From the NCBI RefSeq assembly GCF_035994185.1, contig NZ_CP108538.1:6761501-6825500 (forward strand): DNA of 64,000 nucleotides. The letters are read 5' to 3'. This stretch comes from Streptomyces sp. NBC_01217. Its GTDB lineage: Bacteria; Actinomycetota; Actinomycetes; Streptomycetales; Streptomycetaceae. The position numbers were made by a program, and so were the translations under genes. Below are positions 51,413-60,597 of this stretch, piece after piece (position 1 is the first letter of the stretch; every line of letters begins with the position of its first letter). The notes under the pieces are model-generated. The model worked only from the letters and a program-made list of their open reading frames with translations, made no database searches and was not told the origin of the DNA.

Positions 51413-51955
51413 ATGCGTGTGGTGGAGAGCTGGTCCCGCGTGATGAGTCTTCTTCGGGAGCACGCCCCGGCCGATCACGCGGATCTGCCCGGGCCAGCCA
51501 CGGAACAGATGCTCGCGGCCGCCGAGGAGCGGATGGGGATCTCCTTTCCCCAGGACCTGCGGGCGTGGCTGCTTCTGAACAATCTGGATCTTCCTGAGGA
51601 AGATGTGGACGACGATGTCGCATGTTGCGGGTTCGCGGGGTTTCCGGACGAGGGGAGCTTCTTTCTGGGCATCCGCGCGATGGAGAAGCTCTACGCGAAC
51701 CACCCCATGGCGGGATCGGGCGACTGGCACAGGGAGTGGATCCCGTTCCTGTCGGATCAGGACGGCTGGGCGGGCAAGTTCATCGACGTGCGCGACGGCC
51801 GTATCGGCAGATGGTTCGTGGGGGAGATCCCGGTCACGGGCGAGTATGCGTCGCTGGCCGACTACTTCGACTCCGTTGCGCAGATGCTGACGCGGGTCGG
51901 CGACGGCAGCCACCCGGTCTGCTCGGTCGTCGACGGACGCCTCGAGTGGAGCTGA
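51413..51955 (+). CDS. SMI1/KNR4 (SUKH) family protein
   Basis: 180 residues. The family core is visible: PATEQMLAAAEERMGISFPQ followed by DLRAWLLLNNLDLPEED, then WIPFLSDQDGWAGKFIDVRD and YASLADYFDSVAQML. In bacteria SUKH proteins are often immunity proteins that neutralise nuclease-type toxins. Here the gene is convergent with, and 67 nt away from, a giant secreted protein that ends in a NucA/NucB-like nuclease domain. That makes an immunity role worth testing, though the orientation is opposite to the usual toxin-then-immunity order. Confidence 0.85.
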   Translation: MRVVESWSRVMSLLREHAPADHADLPGPATEQMLAAAEERMGISFPQDLRAWLLLNNLDLPEEDVDDDVACCGFAGFPDEGSFFLGIRAMEKLYANHPMAGSGDWHREWIPFLSDQDGWAGKFIDVRDGRIGRWFVGEIPVTGEYASLADYFDSVAQMLTRVGDGSHPVCSVVDGRLEWS

Positions 51956-51969
51956 GACGGTCGTGCGAA

Positions 51970-51999
51970 AAGGGCCCCCGGGAGTGTCCGGGGGCCCTT
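51970..51999. terminator. Bidirectional terminator between SMI1 gene and giant secreted protein gene
   Basis: A perfect 12-bp stem (AAGGGCCCCCGG / CCGGGGGCCCTT) with a 6-nt loop, between two convergent genes. Confidence 0.85.
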
Positions 52000-52022
52000 C
52001 TCATGCGGTGGTCATGGCGTGG

Positions 52023-55000
52023 TTACGGCGTGGGCGCCGTGAACCCGGCCAGGTCGACCCAGTAGTCGTCGTCCTCCATCAGCCGCTGTTCCTTGATGAA
52101 GTCGCCGAACGGCCGCATCGACTGGGTGTTCTGCCAGTTCGACATCGAGGACCGGCCACACGGCTCCTTCCACGTCGGCGCCGGGGCATCCGGCCGCAGA
52201 TGGAGCGTCATGGTGCCGTCGGCGTTGCGCCGCAGATAGGTCTGCACACACTCCTTGCCGCTGTACGCGACGGGATTGGGGCCCGCGGAGTTTCCGGCGC
52301 TCTGGGCGGCATTGGCGAAGGCGAACTCGTCACAGCTCTTCGAGTCCGTCCGCGCCTCGCCCGCCTCCAGTGTCCACATGTCGCTGAAGTCACCCGTGCC
52401 GCTGTATGCCTTCCACTGCCTGCCGCAGATGAGCTGACGGTTGCGGTCCGACTGGATCTTTCCGGAGCCGTCGACGGACATCTTGTTGCCCAGGTAGGTC
52501 AGCGGCTTGCCGCTGCTGCGCTGACCCCACTTGATGTTGGTCTTGCGCCACATCATGTCGATGTGTGCCGCGGCCCCGGGGAACTTCTGCGAGTTCATGA
52601 CATACGTCGGCTTATAGCCGGCGAACACACAGCCGCTACCCGCGCCGGAGACCTCGGAGTCGCAGCGGATGTCCAGCTTGGCACTCTCGAATTCGGACGG
52701 ATTCACGACCTTGGTGCCGTTGACCTTGCCGCCGAGGGACAGGTACGGGGTGATCGTGTTCTTGGTGGTGCCGCTGGGCGCCCACTTGAACCGCGTGGTG
52801 ACGGTCCGCAGGAGCGTGTCGCCCTTGGCGAAGGTCTTCGACCCGCTCCAGTCGACGCTGGTGATGTCGCAGTAGCCGCGGCACTTGGCCTCGTAGTCGA
52901 AGGTGGCGCTGTTCACCGTACCGTCCATCGACTTCAGCCGGATCGTGGTGACCTGCGAGAACTCGTCACTCTTGGGGTCGAGATAGTAGGTGGCGTAGAC
53001 GTCGAAAGCCGCGCTTCCGGTCGGGACGGTGTTCGTGTACTCCGTCATCGCGTAGTCGCTGTGGATACAGGCGGTGGTGCGCTTGCGGCTGAGGGAGTGG
53101 ACGACCATCGAGCATGACGCGGTGCTCGTGGCGGCCATCGCCATCGGCGCCGCCGCGGCGGTGTCCGCCGAGGATCCGCCGGCCGCGGAGAAGAGGCCGT
53201 CGGTGATGTCCTCGTCCGGCTCGACCGGCGCCGGATCCGGAGCGGTCGGGTTGGCCGTCATATTGCCGGTCAGCTTCAGACCCTGGTACGTGCCGGGCAC
53301 GAACGCCACCGCGTCGAAGGCGATGTCCGCGTCTCCGGAGCCGCCGTTGAAGTTGTCGAGCCGCACCTCGGGGATCTGGTCACCGAACTCGTACGCCCCC
53401 AGGTCCACCCACTTGTTGGACTCGTTCGCCGTCTGCGAGATGGCCGCTTCCTCCTCCCCCTCCGGGGTCTGGATCCGGTAGACGGCGTTGGAGGTCTGCG
53501 CACCGTGGTCGGGGATGTGCGCGAAGATCTTCGCCTGGCGGGTGGTGTTGGTCAGCGGAGCGTTCAGCTTCCACGTGCCCGTGACCTTCAGACGCTCGGC
53601 GTTGGCCGGATAGGACTCCGGCGAGCGGGTGTGCGTGAACCAGAAGTGGTTGCCGTAGCCCGCGCCGATCTGGTGCGTGTCGATCTTCCCCGGATACGTC
53701 GTGACGGTGGTCGGGTTGTCCGTTCCGTCGTTGGTGAGATCCATCTGGGTGTCCCACGGGACATACGTGAAGTTGAACGTGCCGCTCGACTTCACCGCCC
53801 CGCAGCCCCGGCCGGCGCTGACTCCCGCCGGTGTGGTGCCGTCCGGCAGATCGTCGACCACCAGCGCGTTGGCAGGAAGGGTTCCGATGGAGCAGTTCGG
53901 CGGATACGAGGCGGCATCCGGCTGCTCGCCGTAGGACGTGGTGAAGCGGTGCACGCCGTTGCCGCACTCGGCGAGCCGCTCACAGTCCTTCCACTGGTCC
54001 TTGGTGACCTCCTCGTGCCACCAGCAGTGCAGCCAGTGCGGGTTGGTGTCGCTGTCACCCGAGTCCGCGGTGCAGGCGCCCATGCCCGGGTCGTTGGAGT
54101 CGTTGTCGCCGATCTTGGACGGGTCGCAGTAGTTCGACGCGTTGCAGAACAGGTCCACCGGCGGCTTGGCGTTGGAGCGGTCCTCATTGGTGGTCCACCA
54201 CGCGGCGCGGTAACCGGCCTGGAAGTCACCGGGCGCGAACATCGCCGAGATCGGACGGGCCGCCCAGCCGATCACCTTCTCCTCGTACGGCCAGTCCTGC
54301 GGGTGCGCGGCGTGGCTGTAGTCGTCACCTGCCGGGTTGGTCGCGTTCTGCAGGAACGGGACCCGGTTGGCCTTCCACAGCGGGTTGGCCGGGTTGTTGG
54401 TCCAGCCGACGCCCCAGTGGCCCTGCGAGTCAGCGGTGTCGTAGAAGCCGGAGTTGTACGCCCACAGGGCGAAGAACCAGTTCTCGATCCACTTGGGGTG
54501 GCCGCCGTTGATCTTCATTCCGGCGTTGTAGGTCTGGTTCCACTTCTCCGACAGGATCCGCACACCGGCGGCGATGTTCGCCGTGTAGTCCAGCGCGACG
54601 GCCTCCTGCGCGAGGGTGGACAGCGCGGTCTCGCCCGGCTTGGTCTTGCCTGCCAGGCGCATACCGTCGGTGGCCTGGGTGATGCCGTAACCGCAGTCGG
54701 CGTCCGCCCAGTTGATCCGCCAGGGGTCGAGCTGCTCGCCGTCGGCGGCGTAGTCGACGCCGTAGTAGTTGCCGATCAGCGAGTTGGCGGTGACACCGGG
54801 CACTGCGAAGCGGGTGGCCTGCCACATGTTGGATTCCTGCGCGGTGATGCCGAGCATCACCTGCGCGGGAATGTGCCACTTGTCGGTGACATCGGGGTCC
54901 TCGTTGTCGAGGGTGCCGTTGGGGTCACCGGCGAGCACGGTCGGCGGAAAGAGGCCCTGGGGCTGGTAGCCACCGGTCCCGGTATTCTTCCAGTTCGGCT

Positions 55001-56516
55001 CGCGGTAGAAGTTCAGCTCGCCTACGACGGCCTGGTCCACGGCCCACTCGACCTGGCGCGGGGTGGGCTGGAACGCCTGCTTCTGCACATCGTTACGGGC
55101 CACCGCGCAGTAGCGTTCCCCGCTGCCTTCGCTGGGGTTGTCGGCCTGTGCGGTGAGGGCCTGGGTGCTGACGGTCTGCGTGGACAGGCCGTCATCCGCC
55201 GTATCGCCCTTGCTCGTCTTGTTGGGGCCAGATTCGACCGGGCCGCCCTTGGGTAGCGCGGGGGACAAGGCGCGTCCCTGTGTCTCGTCGCCGACGCGGT
55301 TGGCGCCGGGCCGCAGGTCGAGGGTCACGGACTTGCCCGAATCCAGCATGCGCAAGGAGGTGCGCGCGGGGCGGGGCTTGGCGGCGTCCTCCGGGTTGAC
55401 CAGAGTGGTCTTCCCGTCCGACCACGTGGTGGTCAGGGTTGCCCGGGCGTGGCTGGAGATCGCTGCACCCTTGGGGAGCTTGCCCGGGTTGTGCACGTGC
55501 TTGGGCAGTGTCTTGGAGGCGGCGTCACCGGTGACGAACACCTCGCCGCGCGCCGAGCGAGCCAGGTCCCAGGCTTCGAGCTTGCCGGCGGCGACCGTGA
55601 CGGGCTCGGACTCCTTGCCCTTCTCGACCTTGGCACGGTCGAGGTGCTTGGCCCAGCTGACCGGCTTCTTGGACGCCTTCTTGTCCAGCTCACGGTCGAT
55701 GAAGGTGATGCCGCCGTCGGCATCGGCGGTGATCTCGAACGGCACCGTCGTCGTGGACGCCAGGGTCTTCTCGACCGTGCCGTTGATCCGTACAAGCTTG
55801 TTGCCGTGCGCGGCGACGATGCCGTCGGCCGTGGGGATGGCCGAGGTGACCTGGCCGGCGAGAGTGACCGGATTGGATTCCTTGCCGGTGGCCGCGTCGA
55901 CGGTGATCAGGTGGGTCTGCTGCTTCTCGTCCCCGTCATGCGTGAGTTGGGTGAACACCGCCTGATCGCCCTGGCCGCAGCCCGGCGAGAAGTAGGCGAG
56001 CGACGACTGGAACGGCAGCTTGGTGACCTTGCCCGACTGAAGATCTACCACCGCGGTGAAGGCGCCGCGCACCATCAGCTCGGGCTTGTTGGTGAACATA
56101 CGCGGCGCGTACGCGACGGCAGCGTACTTGCCGGACTCGGTGACGCAGTGGTTGCCGATCCAGGTGTCCGAGGCGAAACCGTCCTCGAACAGGCTGGCTA
56201 TTGTGCGCAGTTGATAGCCGTCCTTCTCCTTGCCCGCAAGGAGGTGGAAGCCGGTGCCGTCACCGGTCGCGGTGACAGCGGTGTCGGCGGACTCCTTGTA
56301 GTCCTCGCCGAGCAGGCCGGCGCGGTCCTTCGCGGGGATCGCGGAAGGCTTCAGGGAGAGCTTCTGCTGCTTCTGAGCGGCATCGTTCCACCCCTGCGCC
56401 GCGCCCTTGGGCGGCTGTGGTTCCTCGGCCTGCGCGGGCAGGCTCAGCGGTATCGCCAGCGCGGTGGTCACCGCGAGGGTCACCGGCACGCGCAGGCGGA
56501 TACGTCTTTTTCTCAA
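52023..56516 (-). CDS. Giant secreted protein: lysozyme-like + golvesin-like + NucA/NucB nuclease-like domains
   Basis: 1497 residues from a TTG (AGAAGGA site 5 nt upstream). A Sec signal (RIRLRVPVTLAVTTALAIPL...PAQA) precedes a beta-propeller-like region (about 90-360). A lysozyme/SLT-like domain follows (about 485-690) with likely catalytic Glu561 in GITAQESNMW and CGYGITQATDGM. A golvesin-C-like domain lies at about 905-1075 (WVDLGAYEFGD, ADIAFDAVAFVP). The C-terminal 370 residues match Streptomyces NucA/NucB-type proteins (RCDSEVSG..GCVFAGYKPT), with Asp1396-Glu1397 in SCDEFAFA as probable catalytic site. It may cut peptidoglycan and DNA outside the cell. Shares its chassis with the 60598-64000 gene. 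Confidence 0.8.
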   Translation of the reverse strand: MRKRRIRLRVPVTLAVTTALAIPLSLPAQAEEPQPPKGAAQGWNDAAQKQQKLSLKPSAIPAKDRAGLLGEDYKESADTAVTATGDGTGFHLLAGKEKDGYQLRTIASLFEDGFASDTWIGNHCVTESGKYAAVAYAPRMFTNKPELMVRGAFTAVVDLQSGKVTKLPFQSSLAYFSPGCGQGDQAVFTQLTHDGDEKQQTHLITVDAATGKESNPVTLAGQVTSAIPTADGIVAAHGNKLVRINGTVEKTLASTTTVPFEITADADGGITFIDRELDKKASKKPVSWAKHLDRAKVEKGKESEPVTVAAGKLEAWDLARSARGEVFVTGDAASKTLPKHVHNPGKLPKGAAISSHARATLTTTWSDGKTTLVNPEDAAKPRPARTSLRMLDSGKSVTLDLRPGANRVGDETQGRALSPALPKGGPVESGPNKTSKGDTADDGLSTQTVSTQALTAQADNPSEGSGERYCAVARNDVQKQAFQPTPRQVEWAVDQAVVGELNFYREPNWKNTGTGGYQPQGLFPPTVLAGDPNGTLDNEDPDVTDKWHIPAQVMLGITAQESNMWQATRFAVPGVTANSLIGNYYGVDYAADGEQLDPWRINWADADCGYGITQATDGMRLAGKTKPGETALSTLAQEAVALDYTANIAAGVRILSEKWNQTYNAGMKINGGHPKWIENWFFALWAYNSGFYDTADSQGHWGVGWTNNPANPLWKANRVPFLQNATNPAGDDYSHAAHPQDWPYEEKVIGWAARPISAMFAPGDFQAGYRAAWWTTNEDRSNAKPPVDLFCNASNYCDPSKIGDNDSNDPGMGACTADSGDSDTNPHWLHCWWHEEVTKDQWKDCERLAECGNGVHRFTTSYGEQPDAASYPPNCSIGTLPANALVVDDLPDGTTPAGVSAGRGCGAVKSSGTFNFTYVPWDTQMDLTNDGTDNPTTVTTYPGKIDTHQIGAGYGNHFWFTHTRSPESYPANAERLKVTGTWKLNAPLTNTTRQAKIFAHIPDHGAQTSNAVYRIQTPEGEEEAAISQTANESNKWVDLGAYEFGDQIPEVRLDNFNGGSGDADIAFDAVAFVPGTYQGLKLTGNMTANPTAPDPAPVEPDEDITDGLFSAAGGSSADTAAAAPMAMAATSTASCSMVVHSLSRKRTTACIHSDYAMTEYTNTVPTGSAAFDVYATYYLDPKSDEFSQVTTIRLKSMDGTVNSATFDYEAKCRGYCDITSVDWSGSKTFAKGDTLLRTVTTRFKWAPSGTTKNTITPYLSLGGKVNGTKVVNPSEFESAKLDIRCDSEVSGAGSGCVFAGYKPTYVMNSQKFPGAAAHIDMMWRKTNIKWGQRSSGKPLTYLGNKMSVDGSGKIQSDRNRQLICGRQWKAYSGTGDFSDMWTLEAGEARTDSKSCDEFAFANAAQSAGNSAGPNPVAYSGKECVQTYLRRNADGTMTLHLRPDAPAPTWKEPCGRSSMSNWQNTQSMRPFGDFIKEQRLMEDDDYWVDLAGFTAPTP

Positions 56517-56533
56517 CTTGGTTCCTTCTCTGG

Positions 56534-57517
56534 TTACTTGACAGCTTTGGCGGCCGCAAGGACCTCGCCCATACGCTTCTTGACGGCGGCGAGCTGGTCC
56601 TTGTTCTCCTCGATCAGCCGCTTCTGGACCGCCGACTCCTCCTTGGACCAGACCTCGATCAGACGGGTCCGGTCCTTGCAGTCGATGTCGTCCAGCGCGA
56701 GCTCGATCGCGTCTTTGGTGGTGCCGTCGCCGTTGGCGTAGCCCTGCTCCATGGCCCGATACGGGTCGACGGCGGACCGGCCCCGCTTCTTCATGCAGGC
56801 CGACCAGTCCTTGATGGCCTTCTCGACCGGCTTGCGCGGCCGGGACTCGGAGAGGCTTGTCGAGGCGAGCTGCGCGACAAAGCCCGCATCCAGCTCGTTC
56901 AGCTTGAGCTGCTGCTTCGACCAGCCGGCGCAGCCGCCCTTGTGCAGCTTCTTGCCCTGGTACTCGGCGCGGGCGGGCTTGGCGTCCGCACTGGTGAAGT
57001 ACGGGCCGTCGCCTTCGGCGCCCTCGGGTGCGCTCAGGTCGGGCTTCGTGTGCCCGGTCAGCACCTCCACCTCGATGCCCGAAAGCCCCTCTTCGACAGG
57101 TTCGAGGCTCCGGGTCAGCTCCTTCGGCAGCCCGTAGCCGTACTTCTGCGCCTGAGTGCGGTCGGTGATGCCGTAACGGCGCTCGATCGAGATGGCGTTG
57201 CTGTGAGGCGGCGGGTTCGCACCGGGGCGCGGCAGGTCGACGGTGAGCCCGTACTCCGCCATGCACCGCGCCTGGAGGGTGCGCAGCGCGGTATCGACGG
57301 TGACCTGATCCGCGTACGAGGACATATATGCCTCAAGCGGCAGCTCCAAGCCCTTGACCAGTCCGGAAGCAGGGATCTCCGCGGGCCAGTTGCTCCGGTC
57401 GACCGGGGTGTGGTCCTTCGCCGAGCCGGAGGCCGATCCGGACGACGAGCATGCACCGAGAGATATTGCCGCGAGCATGACAGCTGCGGCGGTGGTCGTT
57501 CGCTTGAGGACGTGCAC
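56534..57517 (-). CDS. Secreted lipoprotein of unknown function
   Basis: 327 residues. N-terminal lipoprotein signal with lipobox LGAC (AAAVMLAAISLGACSSSGSA), so it is probably anchored to the outer face of the membrane. The rest is helical and charged, with four more cysteines (QARCMAEYG, KGGCAGWSK, WSACMKK, DIDCKDR) that suggest two disulfides. I do not recognise the family. It ends 17 nt upstream of the giant nuclease-tailed protein's start, so the two are almost certainly co-expressed. Confidence 0.85.
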   Translation of the reverse strand: MHVLKRTTTAAAVMLAAISLGACSSSGSASGSAKDHTPVDRSNWPAEIPASGLVKGLELPLEAYMSSYADQVTVDTALRTLQARCMAEYGLTVDLPRPGANPPPHSNAISIERRYGITDRTQAQKYGYGLPKELTRSLEPVEEGLSGIEVEVLTGHTKPDLSAPEGAEGDGPYFTSADAKPARAEYQGKKLHKGGCAGWSKQQLKLNELDAGFVAQLASTSLSESRPRKPVEKAIKDWSACMKKRGRSAVDPYRAMEQGYANGDGTTKDAIELALDDIDCKDRTRLIEVWSKEESAVQKRLIEENKDQLAAVKKRMGEVLAAAKAVK

Positions 57518-57573
57518 GGGTTTTCCTTGTCTACATAAAGTGCTGGGGGAGAATGTTGTCGTTGTTTAGCCGG

Positions 57574-59136
57574 TCAGCGGGCGTCGAGGATGGCCCGGGT
57601 GATGTCACCGGCGCTCGCAACACCACGGCCGTTGTCTGTTGCCACGGCGGCGACGGCGAGGTCACCGCTGAATGCGGTGAACCATGCGTGCGCTGCCCGC
57701 CCCGTGCCCTGCTCCGCGATGCCGGCCATGGAGCTGAATGTTCTGCTGATGCCGGTCATGGTTTGAGCACCAGTGCCGTGGGATGCGTTGCGGCGCATCA
57801 TGTCGCGCAGTTGTTGGGCGATCGGGCCGGACAGGGAGCGTTCCGTCTGTGCCCGGTCTGTTCCGATCATGCTCGCATCCACGAACTGGGGCTGTTTGAA
57901 TGTTCCGTTCTTCACCGTCGCGGTGACTGATGCGAGATTGAGGACGTTGAGTCGGACCTCGCCGCGGCCGATGGCGGCGGCGGCCTTGTCTACCCCCGTG
58001 AGTTCGGGCACGGCTCCGTCGGCTGTTGTGACCCCCGTCTGCCAGTTGAGTCCCAGGCCAAAGACGTCCTTGGCTTCGTCGGCCAGTGCTGCGGGGGAGA
58101 GCTTGTCGGCCAGGTCCACGAAGCCGGTGTCGCAGGAGGTCGCGAAGACGTCAGCGAAGGTCCCTCCGCCCGCTGCTGCCGCCGGCTTAGGGTTGGTGAA
58201 TGTCGTTCCGGATACGGATGTCTGGCCAGGGCAGTCGACGCGCGTGGTTGGTGTCACTGCACCCTGTTCCAGCAGGGCCGCTGCCGTAACGATCTCGAAC
58301 ACGGAACCTGGTGCTTCGACGCCTTCGAGCGCGGGGTTCATGTCTGACGTGATGGGACTGGCGACCGCCAGTACCTCTCCCGTGCTGGGCCGGATGGCGA
58401 TGGCGGATGCGCGGGTGTCACCCGCGACCGCGGCCTCGGCAGCGCGCTGGAGAGCAGGGTCGATCGTTGTGCGGATGGTGGCGGGTTTGCCTGTGACCAA
58501 GTGCGCTACGGTCTCGCTGTCTCTGCCGCCTTTACCAAACAGGGGGGCGAGTCTGACCTGAAGGGACGCCGTTCCCGCTTTCAAGGCGTATCGCTCGCTG
58601 AGCTGGCGGATGACCCCGGAGAGCAGGGACTCGTCCTGTGTATCGAGTGCTGTGCCGTCCCGGCCGACGACAGGGGTGGCGGGAGCGGCGACGACTGTCT
58701 CCAGCGTCTGGCTGTCACGGCCGGACAGCTTTGGGTGCACGATGGCCGGATCCCACACTATGCGTTCGCCGTTGCCTTCGTCGCTGCTGACGTCGAGCTC
58801 TGAGCGGTAGGACCAGGTGGCCGTGGTGGACTCGTTGCTGATGCGTGCCTTCACCACGAAGGGAACGTGGCTGCCGTCGACTTTTTCGGGGGTGAAGTCC
58901 ACAGACGTGACGTGTGTGCGGTTCTTGTACGCCTTCAGGGCTATCAGCGCGGACTGTGGATCCGTGGTGAGACGTGACGCCTTGTCCAGATCACCGTCTG
59001 CCCAGGCAGCGAAGAACTCCTCGGCCGCCTCGGGCACGTCCTCGTCGGCGATGAGCAAAGCCATGCCGTAGCCGCTGGCGCCGATGAGCGCGGTAACTGT
59101 GAGGCTGAATGCGGCGATCCGGGCACTAAGGCGCAT
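57574..59136 (-). CDS. Penicillin-binding-protein-like transpeptidase with degenerate active site
   Basis: 520 residues. A signal anchor (IAAFSLTVTALIGASGYGMA) is followed by an NTF2-like MecA-N-type domain (about 35-150), a dimerisation region, and a transpeptidase fold (about 215-520: TTIDPALQRAAE, GEVLAVASP). The three catalytic motifs are altered: S278-VFE replaces SxxK (Lys to Glu), S334-CD replaces SxN, and G472-IAEQGTG lacks the KTG lysine. It should not acylate penicillin or act as a transpeptidase; a scaffold or regulator role is more likely. It belongs to the minus-strand cluster of secreted proteins. Confidence 0.88.
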   Translation of the reverse strand: MRLSARIAAFSLTVTALIGASGYGMALLIADEDVPEAAEEFFAAWADGDLDKASRLTTDPQSALIALKAYKNRTHVTSVDFTPEKVDGSHVPFVVKARISNESTTATWSYRSELDVSSDEGNGERIVWDPAIVHPKLSGRDSQTLETVVAAPATPVVGRDGTALDTQDESLLSGVIRQLSERYALKAGTASLQVRLAPLFGKGGRDSETVAHLVTGKPATIRTTIDPALQRAAEAAVAGDTRASAIAIRPSTGEVLAVASPITSDMNPALEGVEAPGSVFEIVTAAALLEQGAVTPTTRVDCPGQTSVSGTTFTNPKPAAAAGGGTFADVFATSCDTGFVDLADKLSPAALADEAKDVFGLGLNWQTGVTTADGAVPELTGVDKAAAAIGRGEVRLNVLNLASVTATVKNGTFKQPQFVDASMIGTDRAQTERSLSGPIAQQLRDMMRRNASHGTGAQTMTGISRTFSSMAGIAEQGTGRAAHAWFTAFSGDLAVAAVATDNGRGVASAGDITRAILDAR

Positions 59137-59184
59137 GTGTGCTCCTGAGGTGATGTCCGAAGCTGAGCTCGGGAGTGGGGGGTG

Positions 59185-60132
59185 TCATCGGCGCAGGGCC
59201 TCGACGGGTTGGATTCGGCTGGCGCGCCAGGCGGGGTAGAGGCCGGCGATCAGTCCGGTGGCCAGGCCGATGCCGGGGGCGGTGGGGGCGACTTCGGGGT
59301 GGATGACGGGAGTCCAGTCACGAGCCAGGGCCACGCCGACGACGGTGAGGATTCCCAGGGAGGTGCCCACGAGACCTCCGAGCGCGCCGAGTGCCCCGGA
59401 TTCGGTGAGGAACTGGGCGGTGATGTGCCGTCCGCGTGCGCCCAGGGCACGGCGGAGGCCGATTTCGCCGGTGCGTTCCAGAACGGCGACGAGCGTGGTG
59501 TTGGCGATGCCGACGGTGCCGATGAACAAGCAGATCGCGGCCAGCAGGAGGAACAGCTGGTCCAGGTCGCCGCCGACCTCGGTACGCAGCGCCCTGGGGT
59601 CGGGCGGGGGGACGGCTTTGAAGTACTCGGGGTGGGCAGGGTCCAGGGCGAGAGGGGCTTCGGTGGCGACCTGTTTCGCCGCGCCCAGTTCGGTGACGAT
59701 GAGCATCTTCGCCGAGCTCCTGGGGGCGCCCCAGACCTGCTGCGCGGTGGAGCGGGGGACGACGACGGACAGCAGCAGGTCGGCGCGGCGCTCGACGTCG
59801 TCGACGATGCCGACGACGGTGAACGCCTCGTTGCCGATGAAGACGGCGGGCTGGGTCTCCAGGGTGGTGATACCGAGACGGGTGGCGATGCCGGCACCGA
59901 TGACAGCGACCCGCTGTTTGGTGCGGTCGTGCCAGGCGTCGTAGATGCGTCCCTGGGCGAGTGTGGGTTGCGCGGCCCGCAGCACGCCTGAGTCGGCGGC
60001 CACGACTTGCGCCTGGCTGCCGCCGCGGGTTCCGCCCACGGGTGCGGAGTGCACCTGTTGGTCGGAGTTGAGGTCGGCGGACCAGTAGGCGCCGGCGTGG
60101 TAGCGCTCACGGCTGAGGCAGGTGTCTCCCAT
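59185..60132 (-). CDS. FtsX/MacB-type ABC permease, N-terminally truncated
   Basis: 315 residues. The extracytoplasmic MacB-like domain (RVAVIGAGIATRLG, FTVVGIVDDVERR) and the last three membrane spans with the conserved LERTGEIGLRRALGARGRHI loop and YPAWRASRIQPVEALRR end are present. The first membrane span that begins all such permeases is missing. Residues 4-12 (TCLSRERYH) instead resemble the very end of the neighbouring SGNH protein (TCLSRESFH). No ATPase partner is adjacent. It looks like a gene broken and fused by recombination, possibly non-functional. Confidence 0.75.
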   Translation of the reverse strand: MGDTCLSRERYHAGAYWSADLNSDQQVHSAPVGGTRGGSQAQVVAADSGVLRAAQPTLAQGRIYDAWHDRTKQRVAVIGAGIATRLGITTLETQPAVFIGNEAFTVVGIVDDVERRADLLLSVVVPRSTAQQVWGAPRSSAKMLIVTELGAAKQVATEAPLALDPAHPEYFKAVPPPDPRALRTEVGGDLDQLFLLLAAICLFIGTVGIANTTLVAVLERTGEIGLRRALGARGRHITAQFLTESGALGALGGLVGTSLGILTVVGVALARDWTPVIHPEVAPTAPGIGLATGLIAGLYPAWRASRIQPVEALRR

Positions 60133-60576
60133 TCACTCCCCGCATTCCTCCGCCGTCTCATCGCTCACCGCCGCCCCCTTTGCGGAGAACGCGACCCGGA
60201 ACTGATGGCAGCGTGTCACTTCCCCGCCTCCGACGGCGGACGCATGCGTCCCGCGTATCAAGGCCTTGACCGTCACCGTGTCCGCAGTGCGGACCGTGTC
60301 CCGCACGGATGCCTGGGACAGTCGTAGCGCCTCCTGGATCTCCTCGTCCGTCAGGGTTCCGTCTGCCGCCGCCGAGCGCAGCCGGTCGCGCGCGTGAGCG
60401 ACGGAGGCATGGAGCTGGTCGAGGGCTTGTCGGTCGGCCCTCGCCCGCTGGAAGGCGATGGTGCCGACGAACACGCCGAGCAAGCAAAGCGCGGCGACCA
60501 ATACGGCAAGGCACCCCGAGGACAGGAGACGGGGTTGCCGCCTTCTGCCCTCGAGGGCATCACGTCCGTAACTCAC
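60133..60576 (-). CDS. Small single-span membrane protein
   Basis: 147 residues with a basic cytoplasmic start, one span at about residues 20-42 (CLAVLVAALCLLGVFVGTIA) and a helical extracytoplasmic region (ADRQALDQLHASVAHARDRL) ending in two cysteines (TRCHQF, EECGE). No family recognised. It starts 21 nt after the SGNH-tailed giant protein's stop and its stop abuts the permease ORF, so all are likely one operon. Confidence 0.7.
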   Translation of the reverse strand: MSYGRDALEGRRRQPRLLSSGCLAVLVAALCLLGVFVGTIAFQRARADRQALDQLHASVAHARDRLRSAAADGTLTDEEIQEALRLSQASVRDTVRTADTVTVKALIRGTHASAVGGGEVTRCHQFRVAFSAKGAAVSDETAEECGE

Positions 60577-60597
60577 TGGTGACTCACCGGTAGCTCG

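Noticed and set aside
56517-57266. Extending the giant nuclease-tailed protein upstream to an ATG at 57266
   Set aside because: That extension overlaps the lipoprotein gene in another frame and has Arg/Ala-rich shadow sequence. The TTG at 56516 has a good ribosome-binding site and is followed directly by a signal peptide.
59250-60161. Overlapping 303-codon minus-strand frame across the permease gene
   Set aside because: Ser/Pro/Ala-rich shadow frame; the overlapping frame with FtsX/MacB motifs is the real one.
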